Of a DNA stretch of 61,005 bases, positions 19,062-28,308 are shown in pieces. Below the pieces are notes generated by a model, which ran no database searches, was not told the DNA's origin, and saw nothing but the letters and a program-made list of their open reading frames with translations. The DNA is from Clostridia bacterium. Its GTDB lineage: Bacteria; Bacillota; Clostridia; Oscillospirales; CAG-272. Position numbers and translations under genes: made by a program. How positions within the stretch are numbered: the first letter of the stretch is position 1; each line of letters begins with the position of its first letter. Location: contig JAFSAM010000070.1 in assembly GCA_017441005.1 (NCBI GenBank), positions 1-61,005 of the forward strand, read 5' to 3'.

Positions 19062-19886
19062 TTAGCGATTGTTGCATTTCGAGGGCGAAAAGCCGTATTT
19101 CTTTTTAAATATCTTCGAGAATGCAAAGATGTCGTCATATCCGACGCTCAAAGCCACCTCGGACACCGAATATTCACCCGATGTTAACAAATATTTCGCC
19201 TTTTCAAGTCTGTAATCGACCAAATACTTTTGGGGACTTACGCCGAAATATTTGGTAAATATACGCGAGAAATAACGTCTGTCGATGCCAAGATTCTTCG
19301 CGATGCCGTCGATCGTGATGTGCGTCTGGTAGTTCGCCTGTATATAGTCTGCTGCCTTTATGCAATACTGCGAAACCGGCGTTTCATAGGTCTGCGGTTG
19401 ATTCTGCATAAGCAGTCTTTCGATTATGGTATACAGCTTTGCGTTCAGAGAGACCGCAGAAACCTCTTTACCTACGGGAATATGTCTGAATTCGTCAAAC
19501 ACACCGTAGATCTCGGGACAGTACATCGTATATACGTCATCGGTAAATCCGCAACTCGCAAAAAGCTCCTCCGCAGCGCTTCCCTCAAAAGCGATCCACG
19601 CATACAACCAAGGATTATCCTCGTCCGCCTGCTGCTTGATGATCATATCGGGCTTTATCATAAATAAGCAATTTTTTTCGAGCTTGTATGTCTTTCCCTT
19701 GACCGTATATTCACCCCTGCCCGACAAAACGTAGTGAAGGTTATAGCAAGGGTGCACGGAAGGTCCCCAAAAGCCTCCCGGCTTACGCTGATGCCATCCG
19801 CATTTTATGGGATTCAGATCATTGAAATGCATATTCTTTACAAGAAAAGAACACATATTTTGAATGTCATTTGAACACACTGCCAT
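19062..19886 (-). CDS. AraC-family transcriptional regulator
   Basis: This 274-residue protein has an N-terminal cupin-type sensing domain (HPCYNLHYVLSGRGEY, then the F-MIKPDMI strand) and a C-terminal double helix-turn-helix (about 170-274) with IDRRYFSRIFTKYFG and the final SVGYDDIFAFSKIFKKKYG signature. Such regulators usually sense sugars. AGAGGTGG lies before the ATG. It is divergent from the sugar kinase/nucleotidyltransferase pair at 20095-22140, which makes that pair its probable target. That link is an inference from position. Confidence 0.9.
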   Translation of the reverse strand: MAVCSNDIQNMCSFLVKNMHFNDLNPIKCGWHQRKPGGFWGPSVHPCYNLHYVLSGRGEYTVKGKTYKLEKNCLFMIKPDMIIKQQADEDNPWLYAWIAFEGSAAEELFASCGFTDDVYTMYCPEIYGVFDEFRHIPVGKEVSAVSLNAKLYTIIERLLMQNQPQTYETPVSQYCIKAADYIQANYQTHITIDGIAKNLGIDRRYFSRIFTKYFGVSPQKYLVDYRLEKAKYLLTSGEYSVSEVALSVGYDDIFAFSKIFKKKYGFSPSKCNNR

Positions 19887-19909
19887 ACCACAACCACCTC
19901 TTTGGTGAC

Positions 19910-19939
19910 ATTATAACATAAACACAACACAAAAGTCAA
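19910..19939 (-). promoter_or_regulatory. Promoter of the araC-type regulator
   Basis: On the minus strand: TTGACT (19934-19939), 18-base spacer, TATAAT (19910-19915). The -10 lies about 24 bases from the start codon, so the leader is very short. Confidence 0.75.
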
Positions 19940-20013
19940 TGTTTTTTTGCAGAAACAGTGTTATAATTACATTAAGGCTTGTTTTTCGATATGTTTTTAT
20001 ATATTTGTATCGG

Positions 20014-20042
20014 TTGACAAATCATTCTTTCTCTTATATAAT
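20014..20042 (+). promoter_or_regulatory. Perfect-consensus promoter of the kinase/nucleotidyltransferase operon
   Basis: TTGACA (20014-20019), exactly 17 bases, TATAAT (20037-20042). A perfect sigma-70 promoter would be highly active unless repressed, so control by the divergent AraC-type regulator or another repressor is plausible. Confidence 0.88.
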
Positions 20043-20094
20043 TATCTTAGTCAAGAATACAATAATACTTTTTTTATAAACAGGAGATGTTTTT

Positions 20095-21180
20095 ATGCAG
20101 CGTGAACTCGAAATTTTGAGCAACTTTGCTCTTGACGGCACCCCCGTTTCAATGAAACCCTTGGGATGCGGCCACATCAACTCCACCTACCTCGTTAAAT
20201 GCGACAACGGAAACAAATACAATTTCCAAAAGATCAATCACAACGTTTTCAAGGACGTCGAGGCATTGATGAACAATATCGACTCTGTCACCTCATTTCT
20301 GAAGGAAAAAACCGTTGCAAACGGCGGCGATCCGATGCGTGAAACACTCACCGTTGTTAAAACAAAAGACGGCAAAAACTTTTACAAAGAAAATGACGAT
20401 GCCTACTGGAGAGTATATCTCTTTGTCGACGACGTGATCACCCTTCAGGTGATAGAAAACCCCGAGCATTTCTACTATGCCGGCAAGGCTTTCGGTAACT
20501 TCCAGAAGCTTCTTGCAGATTTCCCCGCAAGCAAGCTCGCCGAGACTATCCCCAACTTCCACAACACCGTTTCCCGTTACGCCGATTTTGAAAGACAGAT
20601 CGCAGAAAACAGAAGCGGCAGAGCGGACGAAGCAAAAGAAGAAATCGCATTCGCAAGAGAATACAAGTGGCTCTCCGAACAGCTCTATCCTCTCATCGAA
20701 AAGGGAGAATTGCCCCTCCGAGTCACACACAACGACACAAAGCTCAATAACGTTTTGCTTGACAAAGAAACAGGCAAGCCCGTCTGCGTTATCGACCTCG
20801 ATACCGTAATGCCCGGACTTTCCCTCTACGACTACGGCGACAGCATGAGATTCGGCACAAACCCCGCCGCCGAAGACGAAAAGGACCTCTCCAAGGTATA
20901 CAGCGACCTCGTCCTCTTTGAGGAATACACAAAGGGCTTCCTCGAGGAGTGCGGAAGCGCTCTTACCAAGAAGGAGATCGAGCTTCTCCCCATCTCTGCA
21001 CTTGTTATGACATACGAGTGCGGAATCCGTTTCCTTGCAGACTTTGTTGACGGCGACCACTACTTCCACACCGAGCGCCCCGAGCACAATCTCGACCGCG
21101 CACGTACACAGTTCAAGCTCGTCAAGGACATGGAATCAAAGCTTCCCGAAATGAAGGCTATTGTAGCTAAATATATCTAA
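20095..21180 (+). CDS. Sugar 1-kinase of the aminoglycoside-phosphotransferase fold (NahK-like)
   Basis: This 361-residue kinase has the phosphotransferase (APH) fold. The catalytic loop is HNDTKLNNVLLD and the metal-binding segment is VIDLDTVMPG followed by YDYGDSMRFG. Both features and length match N-acetylhexosamine 1-kinases, which phosphorylate GlcNAc/GalNAc at C1 in the lacto-N-biose/mucin-sugar route. The next gene, 27 bases later, encodes a nucleotidyltransferase, which would turn a sugar 1-phosphate into an NDP-sugar. CAGGAGAT lies before the ATG. The exact sugar is not certain, and a choline/ethanolamine-type substrate is not excluded. Confidence 0.75.
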   Translation: MQRELEILSNFALDGTPVSMKPLGCGHINSTYLVKCDNGNKYNFQKINHNVFKDVEALMNNIDSVTSFLKEKTVANGGDPMRETLTVVKTKDGKNFYKENDDAYWRVYLFVDDVITLQVIENPEHFYYAGKAFGNFQKLLADFPASKLAETIPNFHNTVSRYADFERQIAENRSGRADEAKEEIAFAREYKWLSEQLYPLIEKGELPLRVTHNDTKLNNVLLDKETGKPVCVIDLDTVMPGLSLYDYGDSMRFGTNPAAEDEKDLSKVYSDLVLFEEYTKGFLEECGSALTKKEIELLPISALVMTYECGIRFLADFVDGDHYFHTERPEHNLDRARTQFKLVKDMESKLPEMKAIVAKYI

Positions 21181-21207
21181 ATCTACTGTATTTTTTGAGG
21201 TGTTATT

Positions 21208-22140
21208 ATGAAAGATTATTACTCAAAGCCCGCCCTTATAATTATGGCGGCAGGTATGGGCAGCCGTTTCGGCGGTCTTAAGCAGGTTACTCCCCTCGGC
21301 CCCTCCGGAGAGCTTATCATCGACTACTCAATCCACGATGCTATGGCAGCGGGATTTGAACGTATCGTTTTCGTCATCAAGCACGAGATCGAGGACATTT
21401 TCAAGGATTTCATCGGAAACAGAATCGAAAAGATCGTACAGACAGACTACGTATTCCAGGAGCTCGACGAGCTTCCCGAGGGATATTCCATCCCCGAAGG
21501 CAGAGTTAAGCCCTACGGTACGGCACACGCAGTTTGGTGCTGCAGAGACGTTGTAAAGGGTCCTTTTATGGTCATCAACTCCGACGACTACTACGGCAAG
21601 GACTGCTTCAAGCTCATCTATGACTTCATCACAAAGCCCGTAAACGACGGCATCAAGCACCTCGCTATGGCAGGCTATATTCTCGAAAACACCCTCACTG
21701 AAAACGGCACAGTATCAAGAGGTGTGTGCGAGATCGACAGCAACTATAAGATCGTAGACCTCGTTGAACGCACGAAGATCGCGATCAGAGACGGTCAGCC
21801 CATGTACACCGAGGATGACGGCAACACATGGACCGCCCTTGACAGAAAATCCTACGTTTCGATGAACTGCTGGGGTTATCCCGCAGGTATGTTTGACCTC
21901 TTCGACAGAGAGCTTCGCGTTTTCCTTGACGGAATAAGCAGTAACCCACTTAAAGGCGAGTTCTATCTTCCTATGATGGCGGACAAGATCACAAAAGAGG
22001 GAATTGCCGACATAACCGTATTACCCGTTTCCGACAAGTGGTTCGGCGTTACCTATGCCGAAGATAAGCCCAAAGTCATGGCGGCTCTTAAGGAGCTTGC
22101 AGACACAGGCGTTTACGCACAGCGTCTTTGGGATAAGTAA
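21208..22140 (+). CDS. Sugar-phosphate nucleotidyltransferase
   Basis: This 310-residue protein has the NTP_transferase fold. The nucleotide-binding start is AAGMGSRFGGLKQ at 12-24, and the metal-binding acidic pair lies in VINSDDYYGKD near 126. It should join a sugar 1-phosphate with an NTP. It lacks the left-handed beta-helix of GlmU, so it has no acetyltransferase half. It is paired with the upstream kinase in one operon ended by a terminator. The order kinase then nucleotidyltransferase suggests two successive steps from a free sugar to NDP-sugar. Confidence 0.8.
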   Translation: MKDYYSKPALIIMAAGMGSRFGGLKQVTPLGPSGELIIDYSIHDAMAAGFERIVFVIKHEIEDIFKDFIGNRIEKIVQTDYVFQELDELPEGYSIPEGRVKPYGTAHAVWCCRDVVKGPFMVINSDDYYGKDCFKLIYDFITKPVNDGIKHLAMAGYILENTLTENGTVSRGVCEIDSNYKIVDLVERTKIAIRDGQPMYTEDDGNTWTALDRKSYVSMNCWGYPAGMFDLFDRELRVFLDGISSNPLKGEFYLPMMADKITKEGIADITVLPVSDKWFGVTYAEDKPKVMAALKELADTGVYAQRLWDK

Positions 22141-22152
22141 TCAAAAAATTAT

Positions 22153-22183
22153 AGAGATGCTTTTCATTTTGAGAAGCATCTCT
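22153..22183 (+). terminator. Intrinsic terminator after the nucleotidyltransferase
   Basis: AGAGATGCTTTTC (22153-22165) pairs with GAGAAGCATCTCT (22171-22183), one wobble, followed by seven T. Confidence 0.92.
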
Positions 22184-22292
22184 TTTTTTGTTTTATGTAA
22201 AAAAATACCACGCTTTGCATCCCCGTACACTCATTTTTCTTGCGAAATCTTATAATATTATATATATAACTAATAAAATTTATAAAATACAG

Positions 22293-22321
22293 TTTACAAG
22301 ACTGTAAAAAAGTGGTATAAT
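22293..22321 (+). promoter_or_regulatory. Promoter of gdpP operon with overlapping palindrome
   Basis: TTTACA (22293-22298), 17-base spacer, TATAAT (22316-22321). The -35 is the left arm of a TTTACA-AGAC-TGTAAA inverted repeat (22293-22308), which looks like an operator. The region 22184-22392 is otherwise AT-rich with nothing else recognisable. Confidence 0.8.
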
Positions 22322-22392
22322 AATCATAATTGTAAGCTTAAGATGGGTTATTATATCCACATCTCTATTGACCTGAAAAAGGAGAAGCTTTT

Positions 22393-24426
22393 ATGCTGAA
22401 TAAAATCAAGGAAAAACTGCATAACAAAATGTTCATTAAGCGGTTGGTAGCCATATTCGTTGCCGTACTGTTTATTTTGGGCTTTTCTCTTTGGATAAAC
22501 ATTTCGCCGAGCGGTGCTTTGGGAAAAGGCTTTTGGGCAGCCGTTCTTTACGTCGCAATACTCGGCATCATCTCCATTGTCTGGAACGTTGTCGAAAACA
22601 GACTCGCCAAAACACGCGGACTCGAGATCGAGCCCCTTCTCGGCAATATGGCACTCGATATCCTTCCCCGACTCTATATGCCCGTCATCATCAGCGATCC
22701 AAACGGTAAGATCATTTGGGTAAACAGTGCTTTCATTTCGGTTTCGGGTTCAAAAAACGGCTTCTTCGGCAAAAACATAGATCAGATATGCCCGAACACC
22801 CTTGATGACATCATCAATGCCGCTGACGCGGAAGAGGGTCTCGGCACGACCGCCTTCGACCAATTCTACAAGGTCAAGGCGTATCCGACAAAGACAGCCT
22901 CGAATAAAGACTACTATATCACAGTCTGGAACAACCAAAACGAGCTGAACAACGCATACAAAGAATTAAAAGACGAGAACACCATCGTCGCCTTCATTAT
23001 GATCGACAACCTCGATGAGCTTTTACAGCACATTCAGGATAAATACCGCGAGGTATCAAACAACGTCGCGACCATACTCAACGAATGGGCTGAATCGGTC
23101 AACGGAATTCTTAAAGAATTCCAGCGAGACAAATACATCTTTTTGTTCAGTGAAAAGCACCTTGAAGGCTTTATATCGTCAAAATTCCCCATTCTCGATA
23201 AGATACGAGACGTAAGAGTGGGAAGCGGCGGCCTTCCCGTTACCGTTTCGATCGGTATTGCCGCCTCGGGCGGTACGCTCGACGACAAAGAAAGAGACGC
23301 ACAGGCGGCTCTCGATATGGCACTTCAAAGAGGCGGTGACCAGGCGGTCATAAAGACTCCCACTGATATGGATATCTACGGCGGAAGAACACAGTCCATT
23401 CAGAAGCGTACCAAGGTGCGTTCGAGAGTTACCGCAAACGAGCTCATCGCGCTTATGTCGGACAGCAGCAACGTGCTTATTATGGGTCACATCAATCCCG
23501 ACTACGACTGCTTCGGCGCCTGTGTCGGTATGGCAAGAATGGCTATGTTCTGCGGCACTGACGTAAACATCATAGTCGACACCGAGGATAAGACCATCGC
23601 CAAGGGCTTCGAAATGGTCAATGGAATGCCCGAATACGCCCACATGTTCGTGGGTGCGCACGAGGCTCTCGACCTGATACAGCACGATACTCTACTATGT
23701 ATATGCGACGTAAACAACCAGCGACAGCTTGCAGCTCCCGAGGTTGCAGAAAACGTCGAACGCATAGTGTACGTCGACCACCACAGAAAAACGGCGGAAT
23801 TTAAGATCAAGCCTCTTATAGCATACATCGAGCCGTCGGCATCGTCCACCTGCGAGCTTGTCGCAGAGTTCCTTGAGCAGACGCTTTCGGCAGGTATGCT
23901 CCCCCACGAGGAGGCAAACCTCCTTCTCTCGGGCATTATGCTTGACACCAAGCATTTCTCGAAAAACACGGGTGTAAGAACCTTCAGTGCAGGTACATAT
24001 CTGCAAAACGAGGGTGCTAATCCACAAAAAATACAGTATCTCTTCAAATCGGACCTTGACGATCTCAGAAGAGAGGCTAAATTCGAAACTAACGTTAAGA
24101 TCTACCGCAATATGTTCGCCATTACAACAAACACGTTAAAAGAGGGCGGAAACTCCGACTCGGCAGACAGAATTGCCGCGGCAAAGGCAGCGGATAAGCT
24201 GCTCACAGTCGACGGCGTTATGGCATCGTTTGCAATATGCAAGATCGAAAACACGGTATATATTTCCGCAAGATCGGCAGGAAAGGTCAACGTGCAGATC
24301 ATTGCCGAAAAGCTTGGCGGCGGCGGTCACTTCGATATGGCGGCTACCCAGCTTAAGGACGTTACGGTCAGCGAGGCTCTGAACAGACTCAGAGAGGCGA
24401 TAGACGACTACGCTGACACACTCTAA
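22393..24426 (+). CDS. gdpP: Cyclic-di-AMP phosphodiesterase GdpP
   Basis: GdpP hydrolyses the second messenger c-di-AMP, which controls potassium and osmolyte balance and wall stress. The 677-residue membrane protein has two TM helices (about 17-37 and 47-67), a degenerate PAS domain (about 85-175), a degenerate GGDEF domain (about 190-315) without an intact GGDEF motif, then DHH (GHINPDYD at 365-372, D462-H463-H464) and DHHA1 with GGGGHFDMAA. AAAAAGGAG is upstream of the ATG. It is the first gene of gdpP-rplI-dnaB, a conserved Firmicutes order, here extended by tilS-hpt-ftsH. Confidence 0.95.
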   Translation: MLNKIKEKLHNKMFIKRLVAIFVAVLFILGFSLWINISPSGALGKGFWAAVLYVAILGIISIVWNVVENRLAKTRGLEIEPLLGNMALDILPRLYMPVIISDPNGKIIWVNSAFISVSGSKNGFFGKNIDQICPNTLDDIINAADAEEGLGTTAFDQFYKVKAYPTKTASNKDYYITVWNNQNELNNAYKELKDENTIVAFIMIDNLDELLQHIQDKYREVSNNVATILNEWAESVNGILKEFQRDKYIFLFSEKHLEGFISSKFPILDKIRDVRVGSGGLPVTVSIGIAASGGTLDDKERDAQAALDMALQRGGDQAVIKTPTDMDIYGGRTQSIQKRTKVRSRVTANELIALMSDSSNVLIMGHINPDYDCFGACVGMARMAMFCGTDVNIIVDTEDKTIAKGFEMVNGMPEYAHMFVGAHEALDLIQHDTLLCICDVNNQRQLAAPEVAENVERIVYVDHHRKTAEFKIKPLIAYIEPSASSTCELVAEFLEQTLSAGMLPHEEANLLLSGIMLDTKHFSKNTGVRTFSAGTYLQNEGANPQKIQYLFKSDLDDLRREAKFETNVKIYRNMFAITTNTLKEGGNSDSADRIAAAKAADKLLTVDGVMASFAICKIENTVYISARSAGKVNVQIIAEKLGGGGHFDMAATQLKDVTVSEALNRLREAIDDYADTL

Positions 24427-24459
24427 AAAAACACCTCAATTCAGAAAGGATGAAATAAA

Positions 24460-24909
24460 ATGAAAGTAATTCTCACTCAAGACGTTAAATCCCAGGGTAA
24501 AAAGGGACAGCTTATAAACGTATCCGACGGCTATGCAAGAAACTTCTTGCTCCCCAAGGGGCTTGCAGTCGAAGCCGATGCCGGCGCCATGAACGACCTC
24601 AAAAACAAGGAATCGTCCAGACTCCATAAGATCGAGCTCGAAAAGGCGGCGGCAAACGAAATCGCAAAGAAGCTCGAAAGCGTTACCGTTAAGCTTCAGG
24701 CAAAGGCGGGCGCGGACGGCAAGCTCTACGGCTCGGTAACCAGCCTCGACATTGCCGAAGCACTCGAAAAACAGCACGGCATCAAGGTCGACAAGCGCAA
24801 GATCCAGCTTTCCGATCCGCTTAAGACCTTTGGTGTTCACACCATCCCCGTTAAGCTCTATACAGAGATCACAGGCAAGATCAACGTTGTTATCTCGGAC
24901 GTAAAGTAA
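24460..24909 (+). CDS. rplI: 50S ribosomal protein L9
   Basis: This 149-residue protein has the L9 N-terminal signature ([28 protein letters not shown], split by the usual loop), the connecting helix and the C-terminal domain. L9 binds 23S rRNA. AGAAAGGATG lies before the ATG. It is 33 bases after gdpP and one base before dnaB. Confidence 0.97.
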   Translation: MKVILTQDVKSQGKKGQLINVSDGYARNFLLPKGLAVEADAGAMNDLKNKESSRLHKIELEKAAANEIAKKLESVTVKLQAKAGADGKLYGSVTSLDIAEALEKQHGIKVDKRKIQLSDPLKTFGVHTIPVKLYTEITGKINVVISDVK

Positions 24910-24910
24910 T

Positions 24911-26254
24911 ATGAGCAGTAATGACGTTTTAGGAAGAAAGCTCCCGTTTTCACTCGAAGCAGAGCAGTCTGTCATCGGATCGGTTCTGATAAACCCCGAG
25001 TGTTTTGACGATATCGCACAGCTTATATCAAGCGAGGATTTTTACCTCCCTGAGCACGAGCAGATATTCTATGCAATTAAGGGAATGTATGCCTCGAGCA
25101 AGACTGTCGACGTCGTGACCCTCGCAAACGAGCTTGTAAAAGAGGGAGTATATTCTGATACCGACACCCTTAACAACTATATAAAGACGATAATCCAAAC
25201 CGTTCCGTCTGCCGCAAACGTCGTCGACTACGCCAAGATCGTCAAGGACAAAAGCATACTCCGTATGCTTATTGATGCTTGTTCGCAGATAACCGACAAC
25301 GCATATTCCGAGCAGCACGAGGTAAACCGTATCCTCGACTCGGCAGAGCAGAAGATATTTGATATCGCACAGGGAAACGAGACAAAGGGCTTTGCACACA
25401 TAAGAGACGTTCTCAAGCTCACCCTTGACAACCTTAATCTTCTTGCGACAAATCCCGACGCCGCACACGGCACACAGACGGGCTTTTCCGACCTCGACGA
25501 TACATTGGTAGGTATGGGCCCCGGCGAGCTTATTCTTGTGGGCGCACGTCCCGGTATGGGTAAAACAAGCTTTGTGCTTAACATTGCATCAAACGTTGCA
25601 AAGCGCACCAAAAAGGCTGTATGCATCTTCTCGCTCGAAATGTCAAACCAGGAGCTTGTTTCTCGTATGCTCTCGGGCGAAGGAATGGTAGACAGCTATA
25701 ACATCCGTTCGGGCAAGCTTACCCCTGAGGATTGGCAAAACCTTGCACAGGCATCAGCCAGCCTCGCTGAATGCGATATACTTATCGACGACACCACAGG
25801 TATTACCGTTACCGGTATGAAGGCTAAGCTTCGCCGAGTTAAAAACCTCGGTCTCGTAGTAATCGACTATCTGCAGCTCATGCAGGGCGAGCACCACAAC
25901 GATAACCGTGTTCAGGAGGTCGGAGAGATCTCCAGAAATATGAAGATATTGGCAAAGGAACTGCGCGTTCCCGTAGTTTGCTGTGCACAGCTCTCCCGTG
26001 GACCCGAAAGCAGAACGGACAAAAAGCCTATGCTTTCAGACCTCCGTGACTCGGGTGCGATCGAGCAGGACGCAGACGTCGTTATGTTCCTCTACAGGGA
26101 TGAATACTACGATAAATCCAAGGCAGAGCAGAGCTCGGCTAAGGTCATTGTAGCAAAAAACAGACACGGTGCCGTCAGAGACGTTGAAATGGGCTGGTTG
26201 CCGCAGTTCACCAAGTTTATTACGCTGAACAAGGAGCTTGAGCCTCCGACATAA
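24911..26254 (+). CDS. dnaB: Replicative DNA helicase
   Basis: DnaB (DnaC in Bacillus) unwinds DNA at the fork and recruits DnaG primase. The 447-residue protein has the N-terminal helical domain (LEAEQSVIGSVLI) and a RecA-like core with Walker A GARPGMGKTSF, VVIDYLQLM and the LSDLRDSGAIEQDADV motif. No clear Shine-Dalgarno is present, but the start is one base after the rplI stop, so translational coupling is likely. Confidence 0.97.
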   Translation: MSSNDVLGRKLPFSLEAEQSVIGSVLINPECFDDIAQLISSEDFYLPEHEQIFYAIKGMYASSKTVDVVTLANELVKEGVYSDTDTLNNYIKTIIQTVPSAANVVDYAKIVKDKSILRMLIDACSQITDNAYSEQHEVNRILDSAEQKIFDIAQGNETKGFAHIRDVLKLTLDNLNLLATNPDAAHGTQTGFSDLDDTLVGMGPGELILVGARPGMGKTSFVLNIASNVAKRTKKAVCIFSLEMSNQELVSRMLSGEGMVDSYNIRSGKLTPEDWQNLAQASASLAECDILIDDTTGITVTGMKAKLRRVKNLGLVVIDYLQLMQGEHHNDNRVQEVGEISRNMKILAKELRVPVVCCAQLSRGPESRTDKKPMLSDLRDSGAIEQDADVVMFLYRDEYYDKSKAEQSSAKVIVAKNRHGAVRDVEMGWLPQFTKFITLNKELEPPT

Positions 26255-26306
26255 TGACTTTTTTCAGCAATCTACCGTTACTTTCCCGAGAGAGGGGGAG
26301 AAAAGC

Positions 26307-27680
26307 ATGTCGTTTGAAACAACGTCAGGCAAAATAAAAAAAGCAATAAATAATTTTTCTATGTTGGCATACGGTGACTCTGTGCTCGTGGGCTTTTCCG
26401 GCGGAAAAGACTCCGTTGTTCTGCTTCATGCACTTCATTCTATGTCAAAAGAATACGGAATACAGGTCTACGCCCTCCACGTCAACCACAATATCCGAGG
26501 AGATGAGGCTCGGCGGGATGAAAGCTTCTGCAAAAAATTCTGCGAAGAACGTAATATCCCGTTTACCTGCACAAGCGTCGATGCCGTTTCGTTCTCCAAA
26601 GAAAACGGACTCGGGCTTGAGGAGGGAGCAAGAAAGCTGAGATACGGTGCGTTCTATGACTTTTGTTGTCAAAACAACATCACAAAGATCGCGACGGCAC
26701 ACACAGCCTCCGACAACCTCGAAACCGTACTTTTCAACTTGACTCGCGGCTGCGCATCTACGGGTCTGCGGGGAATTCCGCCCGTCAGAGACAGGGTGAT
26801 CCGCCCGCTCATCTACTGCACGACCGATGAGATACTTGAATATGCAAGAGTTCATTCGCTCGACTTCGTCACTGATTCGACGAACAATGATACCGACTAT
26901 TCGAGAAACCGCATACGTCACAACGTCATTCCGCAGTTAAAAGAGCTTAATCCGTCTGTCGAAAATGCAGTTTCGAATATGTGTGACTCGTTGCGGCTCG
27001 ACGTTGACTATATAAAAAACCAAACAGACCGAGAAGACACGGTCGTTCCTTCGGAATTGTCAAAGCTCCATCCAACGGTGTTGAATCGGCTTATTATAAA
27101 AAAATACGACGGCACAAGCCCGGACACACAGCTTGAAAGTACGCACGTCAGGGAAATAGCCGAGCTTATCCGCCGTTACACGAAAGAAGACTGCCGAGAG
27201 ACAAAAAGCCTATCGCTTCCCGGCAAGATCAATTTCGTGATCACAAAACACAGATGCTTCTTCGAAAAAGACGTTCCGTCGGTCGAACTGAAGGAAAGAA
27301 AGCTTGTGTTCGGTCTTAACGAATTTGAAGAAACGGGCGAGGCCTTACTTGTCACTCAAGATAAAGACGAGCTCGAAAAAATACTTTGCAAAAATATTTA
27401 CAAAATATCAATACACACTATAGTGAAAAAAAGCATACTTGCTGATACAATAATAAGGAAACGTATTGACGGCGATGTATTCACTTTTTCCAATATGACA
27501 AAAAAAGTCAAAAAAATGCTGAACGAAGCCAAGATCCCCTTAAATAAAAGGGATAGGTTGCCCATCATCTGCGACAAAAAAGGCATAATCTGGATAGCAG
27601 GCTTCCCCGTACGCGATGATGCAAGACCTGCGTCAAACAGCGAGACCGTTCAAATTTATTATCTTACAAAGGGAGAATAA
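26307..27680 (+). CDS. tilS: tRNA(Ile)-lysidine synthase
   Basis: TilS modifies C34 of the CAU-anticodon tRNA-Ile to lysidine using lysine and ATP, so that it reads AUA. The 457-residue protein shows the PP-loop SGGKDS (31-36) and further conserved segments (HVNHNIRGDEA, TAHTASDNLETVLFNLTRG, and the C-terminal domain). The frame is open into the end of dnaB through a TTG, but the ATG at 26307 with GAGGGGGAG seven bases upstream gives the normal N-terminus. It is followed by hpt after six bases; tilS-hpt-ftsH is a conserved trio. Confidence 0.95.
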   Translation: MSFETTSGKIKKAINNFSMLAYGDSVLVGFSGGKDSVVLLHALHSMSKEYGIQVYALHVNHNIRGDEARRDESFCKKFCEERNIPFTCTSVDAVSFSKENGLGLEEGARKLRYGAFYDFCCQNNITKIATAHTASDNLETVLFNLTRGCASTGLRGIPPVRDRVIRPLIYCTTDEILEYARVHSLDFVTDSTNNDTDYSRNRIRHNVIPQLKELNPSVENAVSNMCDSLRLDVDYIKNQTDREDTVVPSELSKLHPTVLNRLIIKKYDGTSPDTQLESTHVREIAELIRRYTKEDCRETKSLSLPGKINFVITKHRCFFEKDVPSVELKERKLVFGLNEFEETGEALLVTQDKDELEKILCKNIYKISIHTIVKKSILADTIIRKRIDGDVFTFSNMTKKVKKMLNEAKIPLNKRDRLPIICDKKGIIWIAGFPVRDDARPASNSETVQIYYLTKGE

Positions 27681-27686
27681 AGTACC

Positions 27687-28238
27687 GTGATGAACAAGGA
27701 CGTTGAATCAATTTTGATCTCCGAAGAAGAGATTGCAAAAATCGTACAAGATATTTCCGCAAAGATCACAAACGACTACAAAAATCGAAATACAAAACTG
27801 TTGCTCCTCTGCATACTGAAGGGCTCCGTCGTATTTATGGGCGACCTTATGAAGCATATCGACCTTCCTTTGGAAATAGACTTTATGAAGGTCTCCTCCT
27901 ACGGAAGCGGTTCAAAAAGCACAGGAAATATTAACATAATGCTCGATCTTCGCAGAGATGACCTCTCTGACACAGATATACTTATCGTCGAGGATATCAT
28001 TGACTCAGGCAAAACGCTGTCCTTCCTCAGCGAATATCTCACACTTAAAGGCGCAAAAAGCGTAAAAACCGTAACATTGCTCGACAAGCCCGACAGACGC
28101 GAGGTTGATTTTACTCCCGACTATACAGGAAAAGTCATCCCCGACGAGTTCGTTGTCGGTTACGGACTTGATTACGACGAAAAATACAGAGCCCTGCCTT
28201 ACGTTGGCATTCTTAAGCGCGAGGTTTATTCCAATTAA
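27687..28238 (+). CDS. hpt: Hypoxanthine phosphoribosyltransferase
   Basis: Hpt salvages hypoxanthine and guanine with PRPP to make IMP and GMP. The 183-residue protein has the PRPP-binding motif ILIVEDIIDSGKTL and the conserved MKVSSYGSG loop. Two adjacent starts are possible, GTG 27687 and ATG 27690; AAAGGGAG ends at 27675, which spaces slightly better for the GTG. It sits between tilS and ftsH, 70 bases before the latter. Confidence 0.95.
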   Translation: MMNKDVESILISEEEIAKIVQDISAKITNDYKNRNTKLLLLCILKGSVVFMGDLMKHIDLPLEIDFMKVSSYGSGSKSTGNINIMLDLRRDDLSDTDILIVEDIIDSGKTLSFLSEYLTLKGAKSVKTVTLLDKPDRREVDFTPDYTGKVIPDEFVVGYGLDYDEKYRALPYVGILKREVYSN

Positions 28239-28308
28239 TTCTTTATAGAAAATTTCGGAATATAAGGGCATACTATAAATAATAAATGTTTTTTATCGGA
28301 GGAAAATA

